Assembly (NCBI GenBank): GCA_041687435.1
Contig: JAWLBX010000001.1
Span: 124,001 to 188,000 of the forward strand
DNA length: 64,000 bases
Source of the DNA: JACKII01 sp041687435
GTDB taxonomy: Bacteria; Pseudomonadota; Alphaproteobacteria; Bin95
Reading direction: 5' to 3'
Shown here: piece after piece, positions 1-8,107 of the stretch
Layout of the letters: each line of letters begins with the position of its first letter
Position numbering within the stretch: position 1 is the stretch's first letter
The notes under the pieces: model-generated
What the model was told of the DNA's origin: nothing
Databases searched by the model: none
What the model saw: the letters and a program-made list of their open reading frames with translations, nothing else
Position numbers and translations under genes: made by a program

Positions 1-1
1 C

Positions 2-193
2 CTGACCGACGAAGGCGAGGCGATGGCCGATGAGTCGCGGCGGCGCCATCGCATCGTGCTGGAATTTCTCCGCGCCATCGGCGTCAGCGCAGCAACTGCC
101 GAGAGTGATGCGGAAGGTATGGAACACCATGTTTCCGATGAAACGCTGGCAGTGTTCGAAGCGATCACCAAACGGGAGTTGAGCAAAAGGTGA
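2..193 (+). CDS. mntR: C-terminal part of MntR-like (DtxR family) metal-dependent repressor
   Basis: Only the last 63 codons are in the window; the N-terminal winged helix lies upstream. The visible part matches the metal-binding and dimerisation domain of DtxR/MntR repressors: a helix with RHRIV, then DAEGMEHH with the acidic and histidine residues used to bind Mn(II) or Fe(II), then the closing helix. Family members repress metal uptake genes when the metal is bound. The stop codon overlaps the GTG start of the following MFS transporter (GTGA), so the two genes are probably translationally coupled and the transporter may be linked to metal homeostasis. The family call is firm. The choice of manganese over iron is inferred from the close resemblance to MntR C-termini. 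Confidence 0.8.
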   Translation: MTDEGEAMADESRRRHRIVLEFLRAIGVSAATAESDAEGMEHHVSDETLAVFEAITKRELSKR

Positions 194-1395
194 ACTCCCT
201 CTTGCTCACCGGCCTGGTCGCGATGCTGATCCAGCAGGCTTTTGCGACCGTGGCAAAGATGACCTTGCCCGTGCTGGGGCCGCTAGTCGCCTCCGACATG
301 CACCTGGACCCAGCCTATATTGGCGTGTTTGTCAGCGTCACCGCGGCCTTCGGCCTGTTCGCAACATTATCCTGCGGCAACTTCATCCGCCGCTATGGCG
401 CATTGCGCATGAGCCAGTTGACCTTGGTGGTAGTCGGCGCCGGGCTGGCAGTTTTAAGCCTGGGCCTATTGCCGCTGATGATTGTGGCGGCTGCCCTGCT
501 CGGTCTCGGCGCAACGGTCGCAACCCCTGCCTCCAGTCACATTCTGGCCAAGCATTCGCCCCCGAGATACGCCCCGGTCGTGTTCTCGATCAAGCAAACC
601 GGCGTGCCGGTAGGGGTGATGGCAACCGGGCTGACCTTGCCGACAATCGCCGTCACATACGGCTGGCCGGCAGCGGTACTGACCGCAGCAGCCGGTTGCT
701 GCCTGCTGGCGCTGCTCTTGCAGCCGATCCGAGAGCGCTTCGACCGGGACCGGGTGCCGGCGCAGGCATTACACTGGAACGATGCGTTCGGAACGCTGCG
801 CATGGTGTTGGCAAACCCGGCAACGCGCCCGCTCGCAGCGGCCGGCTTTGCCTTTATCGGCATTCAGGCTGTCTTCACGACTTTCACGGTGACGTATCTG
901 GTGGAGATCGTCGGCCAATCGGTGGAAACGGCCGGCAGTGTCTTTGGCCTTGCCATGACCATCGCCATTCCGGCCCGCATCCTGTGGGGCTGGGTCGCAA
1001 GCGGGCATGTGCCCGCGAAGTTGTTGCTGGCGGGTTTCGGCATTTCCATGTTCATTGCTGTCGCCGCCATGGGCCTGATGACCAGTGCATGGCCTATGGC
1101 GGGAATTGCCGCGGTGGTGCTGGCATGTTCCGCAACCGCGGTCAGCTGGCATGGTGTGCTGCTCGCGGAAACCGCGCGGCTGGCTCCCGACGGGCAGGTT
1201 GGCAGCATGACCGGCGGGGTGCTTGCCTTTGGCAATCTGGGGCAGATCCTGTTGCCCAGCGCTTTCAGTGCCCTGGTGGTGCTGACTGACAGCTATGTCG
1301 TCGCCTTCTCGCTCTGTGGCGTTCCGGCTGCGGTGGCCGGCCTTTGGCTGCTAAGCGGCCCGCGGCAGCGTGGTGGCGCCGCTGCTATTTCTTGA
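190..1395 (+). CDS. MFS transporter coupled to the MntR-like regulator
   Basis: A 401-residue membrane protein of about 12 hydrophobic segments in two halves, the usual size for a major facilitator superfamily permease. A basic loop (FIRRYGALR) follows the second segment, as in the family A-motif region. It resembles the NimT/CynX-like or general MFS permeases, but the substrate cannot be read from the sequence. Start is a GTG whose bases overlap the stop of the upstream repressor, so a polycistronic mRNA is likely. In Escherichia coli mntR is also followed by a membrane transporter gene, so a metal-related role is possible but is only inference. The 3' end overlaps the end of the convergent ABC permease by 11 bases. 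Confidence 0.85.
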   Translation: MNSLLLTGLVAMLIQQAFATVAKMTLPVLGPLVASDMHLDPAYIGVFVSVTAAFGLFATLSCGNFIRRYGALRMSQLTLVVVGAGLAVLSLGLLPLMIVAAALLGLGATVATPASSHILAKHSPPRYAPVVFSIKQTGVPVGVMATGLTLPTIAVTYGWPAAVLTAAAGCCLLALLLQPIRERFDRDRVPAQALHWNDAFGTLRMVLANPATRPLAAAGFAFIGIQAVFTTFTVTYLVEIVGQSVETAGSVFGLAMTIAIPARILWGWVASGHVPAKLLLAGFGISMFIAVAAMGLMTSAWPMAGIAAVVLACSATAVSWHGVLLAETARLAPDGQVGSMTGGVLAFGNLGQILLPSAFSALVVLTDSYVVAFSLCGVPAAVAGLWLLSGPRQRGGAAAIS

Positions 1396-1400
1396 TTTTG
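1365..1400 (+). terminator. possible intrinsic terminator inside the end of the MFS gene
   Basis: Arms GCAGCG (1365-1370) and CGCTGC (1380-1385) enclose a 9-base loop and are followed by a T-rich stretch (1386-1400). The hairpin covers the overlap of two convergent genes. The stem is short and the T tract is interrupted, so this is a weak candidate. Confidence 0.3.
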
Positions 1401-2146
1401 TAGCCCGTCTTGAAAATCCACCACGTCCCGGCCAGACACAACCCGAGAAACAGGGTGATTGCGCCGAGGCTGATCCAGACATTCACGTCGGCAATGCCAT
1501 AGAAGCTCCAGCGGAAACCGCTGATCAAATACAATACCGGGTTGAACAGAGTCACCGTCTGCCAAAACTCGGGCAACATGTCGATGGAATAGAAACTGCC
1601 GCCAAGAAAGACCATTGGCGTCACCACCAGCAGCGGGATGACCTGCAGCTTCTCGAAATTGTCTGCCCATATGCCGATCAGGAAGCCAAACAGGCTGAAG
1701 GTGATCGCGGTCAATACCAGAAACAACACCATCACCGCCGGATACTCGATGCGCAACGGCACGAAACACCATGCCGTCAGCAGGATGATTGCCCCCAGGA
1801 TTAGCGCCTTGGTCGTTGCAGCACCCACATAGCCGATGACGATCTCGAAGAAAGACACCGGCGCGGACAGCATTTCAAAAATCGTGCCGATGAATTTGGG
1901 AAAGTAGATGGCAAAGCTCGCGTTGGAGAGGCTTTGCGTCATCATGGTCAGCATCAGCAGGCCAGGCACAATGAAGGCGCCGTATTCAACGCCACCGATT
2001 TCCTGGATCCTGCTGCCGATGGCGCTGCCGAACACCACAAAATAGAGTGAGGTCGACACCACAGGAGAGACGACGCTCTGCAAGAGCGTCCGCCGGGTGC
2101 GGGCCATTTCGTAGCGGTAAATGGCAGAGATGCCGTGCAAATTCAT
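1385..2146 (-). CDS. ABC-2 type transporter permease
   Basis: A 253-residue integral membrane protein with about six transmembrane segments and the layout of ABC-2 permeases (DrrB/NodJ/YadH-like): a basic N-terminus (YRYEMARTRRT), a long first hydrophobic segment, a loop carrying GAFIVPGLL, and LGGSFYSIDMLP before the last segments. These exporters move lipids, polysaccharide or drugs out of the cytoplasm with a partner ATPase. The start ATG overlaps the stop of the upstream ATPase gene by four bases (ATGA), so the two subunits are translationally coupled. The cargo is unknown. Confidence 0.9.
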   Translation of the reverse strand: MNLHGISAIYRYEMARTRRTLLQSVVSPVVSTSLYFVVFGSAIGSRIQEIGGVEYGAFIVPGLLMLTMMTQSLSNASFAIYFPKFIGTIFEMLSAPVSFFEIVIGYVGAATTKALILGAIILLTAWCFVPLRIEYPAVMVLFLVLTAITFSLFGFLIGIWADNFEKLQVIPLLVVTPMVFLGGSFYSIDMLPEFWQTVTLFNPVLYLISGFRWSFYGIADVNVWISLGAITLFLGLCLAGTWWIFKTGYKIKK

Positions 2147-3078
2147 CGAGCCGCACCATCCTGCACAAGGGAGACGAAAATTTCTTCCAGCGAGCTTTGC
2201 TTGGTTGTCAGATCACGGAACCGGATCCCGGCGTCGCGCAAGTCCGACAGCAGGCTGGTGATACCGGTCCGCTCCGCCTGGGTATCGTAGGTGTAGATCA
2301 ACTGCGTGCCATCGGCCGAAAGCTCCAATCCCATGCCGGCAAAACGATCCGGTATGACCGCAAGCGGCTCCGCCAAGTCGAGCAGCATACGCTTTTTGCC
2401 CATTTTCTGCATGAGCGCCGCCTTTTCCTCAACCAGGATCAACTCGCCATGACTGATAACACCGACACGGTCGGCCATCGCCTCCGCTTCTTCGATGTAG
2501 TGGGTCGTCAGAATGATGGTGACACCATCGGCCTTTAGCTGCCGGACGATTTCCCACATGTCCTTGCGCAGTTCGACATCCACGCCGGCAGTCGGCTCAT
2601 CAAGAAACAGCACGCGCGGCTCGTGGCTCAAAGCCTTGGCGATCAGCAGCCGCCGCTTCATGCCGCCCGACAGCATCATGATCATGCCGTCGCGCTTGTC
2701 CCACAACGATAGCTGTTTGAGTGTCCGTTCGATATGTGCCGGGTTTGGCGGTTTGCCGAACAGGCCGCGGGAATAATGGCAGGTGGCGAGCGGCGTTTCG
2801 AATGTGTCCGTCGACAGTTCTTGCGGCACGAGGCCAATCATGGAACGGGTCTTGCGGTAATCGCGCAGAATGTCATAGCCGCCAACAGTCACACTGCCGC
2901 CAGACGGCGTGACGATCCCGCATATGATGGAAATCAAAGTGGTTTTGCCCGCACCGTTCGGCCCAAGCAGCGCGAAAATCTCTCCTTCGCGAATATCAAG
3001 ATCGATAGCTTTCAATGCCTGAAAGCCGGAGGCATAGGTCTTGGTCAGGCCTTGGATGGAGATGATAGGGTCAGACAT
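2143..3078 (-). CDS. ABC transporter ATP-binding protein
   Basis: A 311-residue ATPase. Walker A GPNGAGKTT lies at residues 39-47, followed by the Q-loop, the signature LSGGMKRRL, Walker B VLFLDEPTAGVD and the switch-His segment TTHYIEEAE. The C-terminal extension of about 70 residues is typical of drug/lipid exporters of the DrrA/CcmA-like group. The ATG at 3078 was chosen because MSDPIISIQGLTKTY is a canonical ABC N-terminus; an in-frame start at 3153 would add 25 unrelated residues. No good Shine-Dalgarno is visible before 3078. It is coupled to the permease and the two form a complete exporter, probably a homodimeric ATPase with two permease copies. Confidence 0.92.
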   Translation of the reverse strand: MSDPIISIQGLTKTYASGFQALKAIDLDIREGEIFALLGPNGAGKTTLISIICGIVTPSGGSVTVGGYDILRDYRKTRSMIGLVPQELSTDTFETPLATCHYSRGLFGKPPNPAHIERTLKQLSLWDKRDGMIMMLSGGMKRRLLIAKALSHEPRVLFLDEPTAGVDVELRKDMWEIVRQLKADGVTIILTTHYIEEAEAMADRVGVISHGELILVEEKAALMQKMGKKRMLLDLAEPLAVIPDRFAGMGLELSADGTQLIYTYDTQAERTGITSLLSDLRDAGIRFRDLTTKQSSLEEIFVSLVQDGAAR

Positions 3079-3195
3079 TAAGCGCTCGCATGAAGCCGCC
3101 GGAATTGCCGATACAGAAGAGCCGGTTGAAGGCCAGGGACTGCGTAATGCCAAGCCACTCCAGCACGTCCAATTCGCCCCTCGAATGGGTCCACT

Positions 3196-4137
3196 CTAAA
3201 ATTCGATAACCCAGCGGCCACGGCTGCCGCCGGCTTCCAGCTTTGCATGGGCTTCGGCCGCACGCTCCGGCGGCACTGTCCCGGCAACACGCAGAGCCAG
3301 CTTACCTTCGTCTGCGAGTTGGCGGAGGTGGTCGAGCTTTTCGTACTCGCCATCATAACTGCGGACCCAAGTCTGGCTAAAGGTGATCCCGCGCACGGCC
3401 TGCGCCGGCTTGAAACCGCGGATGGCTGTAAACGCACCGCCGTCCCTGACCGCCGGGATCACCGCTTCATTCAAAAGGGCGCCGTCGGCGAGAGCATCGA
3501 CTCCTTCGGGAAAATGCTTCCGCACCTCCGCGGGGAAATCTTCGGTGCGCGGCACGATAATGTCGGCGCCGAGTTCCTGCAGCAACGCCTCGTCCTTGGG
3601 CGCTGCGTCCGCGATGACAGTCAGGCCTTCGAGTTTCGCCAGCTGGATGACATAACCGCCATAAGCTCCCGGCCCGCCGGTCACGGCGAGCGACTGGCCC
3701 GGTTTCAAGTCCAGCAGGTCCAGCGAAAGGCGGGCGGTCAGTCCGTTCATCGGGAGAGTACAGGCCTCCACATGGCTTGTGCCCTTCGGCGCAGCGACCA
3801 CAGCCCGCTGATCAAGAGTGATCTGCTCCCGATAGGCGCCATGGGCTGCCTTGGGCACAACCATGGCCATGACCCGATCGCCAACCTTGACCCCAGTCGA
3901 AACACCCGGACCAACCTCCTCCACAACGCCGGCTGCATCCATGCCGGGCACATAAGGCGGCGGATCGAGCTTCTGCTGTTCCGCCCGCGTGCCGTTGCGC
4001 GCCATTACGTCAGTCGGGTTGACGGCGGCGGCATGAATGCGGATTCCGACCTGGCCCTGGCCGACAGGTTCCTTCGGTACATCCACGACTTCCAATACCT
4101 CCGGGCCGCCATGGACCATAATTCCGACTGCGCGCAT
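3196..4137 (-). CDS. NADPH:quinone oxidoreductase-like MDR family enzyme
   Basis: A 313-residue medium-chain dehydrogenase/reductase without zinc ligands, which places it in the quinone oxidoreductase group. Features are the GroES-like N-terminal domain with NPTDVMARNG and YVPGMDAAGVVEEVG, the Rossmann glycine motif GGPGAYGG near residue 155, and ELGADIIV further on. These enzymes reduce quinones or activated double bonds with NADPH in the cytosol. The gene diverges from the SDR at 4297 across a 159-base gap that should hold promoters for both. Its substrate is not known; the neighbouring catabolic genes suggest breakdown or detoxification of an organic compound. Confidence 0.87.
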   Translation of the reverse strand: MRAVGIMVHGGPEVLEVVDVPKEPVGQGQVGIRIHAAAVNPTDVMARNGTRAEQQKLDPPPYVPGMDAAGVVEEVGPGVSTGVKVGDRVMAMVVPKAAHGAYREQITLDQRAVVAAPKGTSHVEACTLPMNGLTARLSLDLLDLKPGQSLAVTGGPGAYGGYVIQLAKLEGLTVIADAAPKDEALLQELGADIIVPRTEDFPAEVRKHFPEGVDALADGALLNEAVIPAVRDGGAFTAIRGFKPAQAVRGITFSQTWVRSYDGEYEKLDHLRQLADEGKLALRVAGTVPPERAAEAHAKLEAGGSRGRWVIEF

Positions 4138-4296
4138 GGGAGCTGCCTTTCGATCTGTTCCGAGGCCGCACTATACGCGGCAATTCGGGCCCGGCGCGAG
4201 CCCCCGTGATTGGGGCAATACGCAGCGCCGATTGCCGGACATCCCCTCGCTCCACTACACTTCTACGCACTCAAACAAACCTCAGGACGACGCCCT

Positions 4297-5061
4297 ATGG
4301 ATATGCATCTAGCCGGGAAAACCGTGCTCGTAACCGGCGCCTCAAAAGGCATCGGCCTCGCCTGCGCTCAGGAATTCGCTGCCGAGGGCTGCCATCTGCA
4401 CCTCGCATCGCGTACCGAGGCGGATTTGCGGAAAGCGGCGGACGGCATCCGCGCGCAGCATCAAGTGAACGTCACCATTCATCCAATCGACATTGCCGAA
4501 AAGGGCAATTCGGAGAAGCTGGCGGAGGCCTGCAGCGACATCGACATTCTGGTCAACAACGCAGGCGCCATTCCGCCAGGCGACCTTTGGACCGTGGAGG
4601 AAGACCGCTGGCGCGAAGCCTGGAACCTTAAGGTGTTCGGATACATCAATCTGTCCCGCGCCGCCTATCCGATGCTCAAGGCGAAAGGCGGCGGTGTCAT
4701 CGTCAACGTGCTCGGCATGGCAGGCTTCTCGCCCAATTTTGCCTACATTGCCGGCTCAACCGGCAATGCGGGACTGATGCACTTCACCCGCGGGCTTGGC
4801 GGGCGGTCCACCGACGACGGTATTCGGGTCGTGGGCTGCAATCCAGGCTTGGTTGCGACGGAGCGGATGATCACCATGTGCAAAGGCTGGGCGCACGACA
4901 AATTCGGTGACGAAAGCCGCTGGGAGGAGATGGTTCAGCAGAACCCGCCGCCCGGCAGGCCCGAGGAGATTGCCGACCTCATCGTCTACCTTGCAAGCGA
5001 CCGAGCCAGCCATATCTCGGGCACCGTCATCAACATCGACGGCGGTGCATCGTCCCGCTAA
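4297..5061 (+). CDS. SDR family oxidoreductase with altered catalytic residues
   Basis: A 254-residue short-chain dehydrogenase/reductase. The cofactor motif TGASKGIG (residues 13-20) and NNAG (87-90) are intact, and the C-terminus ends with the usual NIDGGA. The catalytic tetrad is unusual: Tyr150 is present in AYIAGS, but the lysine four residues on is Ser154 and the serine position appears to be Gly140 (NVLGMAG). I recall other SDR proteins with a YIAG(S/T)-type segment, so this may be a functional variant rather than decay. Start ATG at 4297 follows the Shine-Dalgarno AGGA (4284-4287). The next gene begins 37 bases downstream, so 4297-5710 is probably one transcript. Confidence 0.88.
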   Translation: MDMHLAGKTVLVTGASKGIGLACAQEFAAEGCHLHLASRTEADLRKAADGIRAQHQVNVTIHPIDIAEKGNSEKLAEACSDIDILVNNAGAIPPGDLWTVEEDRWREAWNLKVFGYINLSRAAYPMLKAKGGGVIVNVLGMAGFSPNFAYIAGSTGNAGLMHFTRGLGGRSTDDGIRVVGCNPGLVATERMITMCKGWAHDKFGDESRWEEMVQQNPPPGRPEEIADLIVYLASDRASHISGTVINIDGGASSR

Positions 5062-5098
5062 GGTTCGATCACATTTTCCCCTTTTCAGGAGTCTTTCC

Positions 5099-5710
5099 AT
5101 GGCAAAGCTAGAGTTCTTTTTCGACGTCTCCAGCCCCTGGACCTATTTGGCGTTCGAGCGCATCGAAGGCGTCGCCGAGCGCACCGGCGCGGAATTGATC
5201 TGGAAGCCGTTTCTGGTCGGCGGCGTGTTCAACAAGGTCAACCCGTCCGTCTATCAGCGGCGAGAGAACCCGGTGCCGGCGAAGGACGCCCACTACCGGA
5301 AATCCATGGAAGATTGGGCGGCTTTTCAGGGTCTGAAAATCGGGCGGCCTAGTGTTTTCCCATTGAACAGCGTGAAAGCGCTTCGCGGTGCCTTTGTCGC
5401 CATCGACGAAGGCAAGATTGCACCTTACGCCCGCGCCTGCTTCGAGGCCTATTGGCGGGACGACAAGGATATCTCTCAAGAGGCCGAATTGCGCAAAGTG
5501 GTCGAGAAGGCCGGTATGGACCCGGACGCCTTCTTCGCTGCTATCGCCACCGACGAGATCAAGCAGCGCCTGTTCAGCACGACGGACGAGATCATCGAAC
5601 GGGGTGGCTATGGCTCACCCACCTTCTTTGTGAACGGCGATGATATGTATTTCGGCAACGACCAGATGCCGCTGGTCGAATGGGCGCTGAAAGGCAAGAA
5701 AGCGGCCTGA
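5099..5710 (+). CDS. 2-hydroxychromene-2-carboxylate isomerase-like protein (DsbA/kappa-GST fold)
   Basis: A 203-residue protein of the DsbA-like thioredoxin-fold group that includes 2-hydroxychromene-2-carboxylate isomerase and kappa glutathione transferases. The N-terminal strand and helix read FFFDVSSPWTYLA with the serine-proline active-site start, and the C-terminal half carries YGSPTFFVNG, the cis-Pro segment. There is no CXXC, so it is not a disulfide oxidase. HCCA isomerase uses glutathione in naphthalene-type ring degradation, but many homologues have other roles. The ATG at 5099 has the Shine-Dalgarno AGGAG at 5087-5091. Directly downstream of the SDR gene, so probably in the same pathway. 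Confidence 0.87.
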   Translation: MAKLEFFFDVSSPWTYLAFERIEGVAERTGAELIWKPFLVGGVFNKVNPSVYQRRENPVPAKDAHYRKSMEDWAAFQGLKIGRPSVFPLNSVKALRGAFVAIDEGKIAPYARACFEAYWRDDKDISQEAELRKVVEKAGMDPDAFFAAIATDEIKQRLFSTTDEIIERGGYGSPTFFVNGDDMYFGNDQMPLVEWALKGKKAA

Positions 5711-5878
5711 CGCCGACCTTCCGGCTCGGCGGGCCGCGCGAAGCTTGCTGGCGAAACCTTGTGCCAGCGCTGGACCGTTTGCCGAGCCGCCAACGGCTGA
5801 TCAACTCAACACCCTACACCCGACACGACAGAATGCCGGGGAACCGATCACAATCGCCATTCGAGGAATCGCCTGACG

Positions 5879-6724
5879 ATGCACCTGGGTTTGTTCACCT
5901 ACAATGTCGAATATGGCGCGCGCCCCGACGATCTTGCCCTAGCGGCAGAAGAGCGGGGCTTCGAAAGCATCTGGGTTGGGGAGCACACCCATATCCCCGC
6001 AAGCCGCAAGACCCCCTATCCGGGCGGCGATCCTCTGCCGAAGCCGTATTACCACATGGCCGATCCGTTCGTGTCACTGATGGCCGCAGCCGCCGCAACC
6101 AAGACAATCAAGCTCGGAACCGGCGTTTCCCTTGTGGCACAACACCACCCGATCACCCTGGCCAAAACGGTTGCGACGCTGGACTATCTCTCCGGCGGCC
6201 GGGTGCTGTTCGGCGTCGGCGGCGGCTGGAACCGGGAAGAGTGTGAGAACCATGGGGTGCCGTTCCGCAAACGCTGGAAATACCTTCGTGAAAGCGTCGA
6301 AGCCATGAAACGCATCTGGGCGGAGGAAGAAGCCTCCTACGATGGCGAAATGGTCAAGTTCGAGCGCATCATCTCCTACCCGAAGCCGGCGCAGCCGGGC
6401 GGCCCGCCGGTAATCTATGGCGGCGCCACGGAAAAAGGGCGGGAACGCGTCGCTCGCTACTGCGATGGCTGGATTCCGATCGACATCCTGATCGAGGATC
6501 TGCCAACGCAGATCGCAGATGTCCGCCGCCGGGCGGACGCGCACGGCCGCAATCCCGACGGCATCGAAATCTCAGTCTTCGGCTTCGAAGGCGCGGGCCT
6601 TGACGCCTTGAAACAATACCGGGACATGGGCGTGAAACGCGTTGTGCTGGTGACGCCCCGCCGGCTTGATGATGCATTGCGGGCCATGGATGACTTGGCG
6701 GAATTGATCCCGCAGGCGGCATGA
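5879..6724 (+). CDS. luciferase-like (LLM class) F420/flavin-dependent oxidoreductase
   Basis: A 281-residue TIM-barrel protein of the bacterial luciferase superfamily. It carries LAAEERGFESIWVGEHTHIP near the start, KLGTGVSLVAQHHPI, YLSGGRVLFGVGGGWN in the middle, and ends with VLVTPRR. This arrangement matches the single-chain class annotated as F420-dependent, but FMN-using members look the same. The conserved EH of WVGEH and the GGGW segment line the cofactor pocket. Start ATG follows GAGGA at 5866-5870. It lies 168 bases after the isomerase gene with the same orientation. An F420:NADP reductase-like gene lies 4.3 kb downstream, which makes F420 use possible. Confidence 0.88.
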   Translation: MHLGLFTYNVEYGARPDDLALAAEERGFESIWVGEHTHIPASRKTPYPGGDPLPKPYYHMADPFVSLMAAAAATKTIKLGTGVSLVAQHHPITLAKTVATLDYLSGGRVLFGVGGGWNREECENHGVPFRKRWKYLRESVEAMKRIWAEEEASYDGEMVKFERIISYPKPAQPGGPPVIYGGATEKGRERVARYCDGWIPIDILIEDLPTQIADVRRRADAHGRNPDGIEISVFGFEGAGLDALKQYRDMGVKRVVLVTPRRLDDALRAMDDLAELIPQAA

Positions 6725-6740
6725 CGTCCACCCTGCTCGT

Positions 6741-6759
6741 GGCGGTGCACTGCACCGCC
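6741..6759. repeat. near-perfect inverted repeat between convergent genes
   Basis: GGCGGTGCA (6741-6749) is followed by one base and its exact reverse complement TGCACCGCC (6751-6759). It sits between the stop codons of the luciferase-like gene and fliM. It could act as a bidirectional transcription barrier. No T tract follows on either strand, so a rho-independent terminator in the strict sense is not supported. Confidence 0.5.
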
Positions 6760-6812
6760 CGCCAGTGTCCTGGCCTCCTAGCTGTTGGGCTGGCAAGCAG
6801 TGGTGGGTGGCC

Positions 6813-7949
6813 TTAGCGCTTAATACTTGTCGTCAATGCCTGGCTATCGCCCTGGCGTGCGGGCACGGCGGCTTCGTGACCGCGGACCTCACTTACCAAT
6901 GATTGCGTATCGGCAGCGGTCTCAGCTTTTATGACCTCCGCCGATGCGCCTGCGGGCAAGCCCAGTTGCATTGCCAATTGGGCGATTGGCGCCCCTAACT
7001 CAGCGGTACCATCGGTCAGGAGTTTAACCGCCTTATTGCCCCGCATCGCCCCAAGCCGACCTATCAGAATCGTGCCGCAGTTGGTGGCTCGGCCAACATG
7101 CAGTTCCAGAACGCTGTCGGCATTGGCCGAAAGAGGCAATACATCGCCCACCTTCCAGGCCATCACCTCGCGCACCGGCAACATAAGCCGGTCCAATTGG
7201 ACATCGATGGGCAGCGGTGCGCTCAACAGTGCGCCGGTTATGTGACGGGTCCAGACTAGATCGTTTGCTTTCCGCTCTCCGCGATAGGCTTCCGTGAGGT
7301 AGCGGCGGATCGGGTCCAGCATCGGCATGGGAATTGCAATATCGATCTGCCCGCGCCGCCCGGTGCCACCCATTCCCAATTCCAGACGCGCAACAAAGAC
7401 GGGCGTCTGCGCCTCTGCGATGACTGCCATTTGCGGCGCTGTTTCCGTGCGCGTGCACACCATGCTGACTTGGCCGATTTCGCCACGGGCTGAGGAAAAC
7501 GCCTGCCCGAGCTCGTCAAGCACAGCGTCCGTCAGGCGGCAAGTCAGGGTACGATCCAACGCCGTGACCGGCCGTGCCTCTGCCTCTATCGGCGTATCCG
7601 GATCGGCGCCGAGCAGAAATTCAAGATTTGCCCCGGCAACGGCAGCATCAATGACGACCAGACCGGAATGGTTCCATTCTTGCGCCTCGAACACAGACAA
7701 CAAGGCGACGTCGGACAGACTGCCAAGATAGGCGGAAAACCGGACGATCTCCTTGCCGGCCAAATGCACGACCACCGGCACACCGTAGATCGCTGCCAAC
7801 CGGTCACCCAGCCGGCGGATCAATCTCTCCCAGATCACCTCAAGCAACGGATAGCGGTCCAACCGGTCGGTGATGTTTTCAATCTTGCCGCGGATCACCT
7901 TGCGGTTCTGATCGCTCCGCGGCGGGGAGTGATGCGGGGCTTGGGCCAT
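6813..7949 (-). CDS. fliM: divergent flagellar motor switch protein FliM-like
   Basis: A 378-residue protein with the FliM plan. There is a middle domain (about residues 20-230) with LDRYPLLEVIWERLIRRL, a segment AEARPVTALDRTLTCRL, and QIDIAIPMPMLDPIRRYL. A C-terminal SpoA domain (about 255-330) reads LPVREVMAWKVGDVLPL ... LIGRLGAMRGNKAV. In the flagellar C-ring FliM binds FliG, FliN and phospho-CheY. The N-terminal CheY-binding peptide found in most FliM proteins (LSQ-EIDALL type) is absent; the protein starts directly before the middle domain with a short polar leader. No other flagellar gene is in the window and both flanks are catabolic genes. It may be a second, specialised FliM or a relic. 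Start ATG at 7949 was chosen as the first in frame. Confidence 0.8.
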   Translation of the reverse strand: MAQAPHHSPPRSDQNRKVIRGKIENITDRLDRYPLLEVIWERLIRRLGDRLAAIYGVPVVVHLAGKEIVRFSAYLGSLSDVALLSVFEAQEWNHSGLVVIDAAVAGANLEFLLGADPDTPIEAEARPVTALDRTLTCRLTDAVLDELGQAFSSARGEIGQVSMVCTRTETAPQMAVIAEAQTPVFVARLELGMGGTGRRGQIDIAIPMPMLDPIRRYLTEAYRGERKANDLVWTRHITGALLSAPLPIDVQLDRLMLPVREVMAWKVGDVLPLSANADSVLELHVGRATNCGTILIGRLGAMRGNKAVKLLTDGTAELGAPIAQLAMQLGLPAGASAEVIKAETAADTQSLVSEVRGHEAAVPARQGDSQALTTSIKR

Positions 7950-8107
7950 GACGGAGGGCTCGATGCTGGGGACATGTTGGCCGGCGGGTTCCGGCGGCTA
8001 TAGATTGCGCGGCTGATGGTGAAGCCGGCCTTAATGCCAACCTTGCAGCCTGACCATAAAAAGCTAAGCTTCGGCCTGCCTTGAACCCGTTGGGAGACAC
8101 CCATTCG

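Noticed and set aside
3079..3195. Open C-terminal-looking frame (about 45 codons) between the quinone oxidoreductase and the ABC ATPase, ending just past the ATPase start
   Set aside because: It has no start codon of its own after the upstream stop, no Shine-Dalgarno and no recognisable family; probably intergenic sequence or a decayed remnant.
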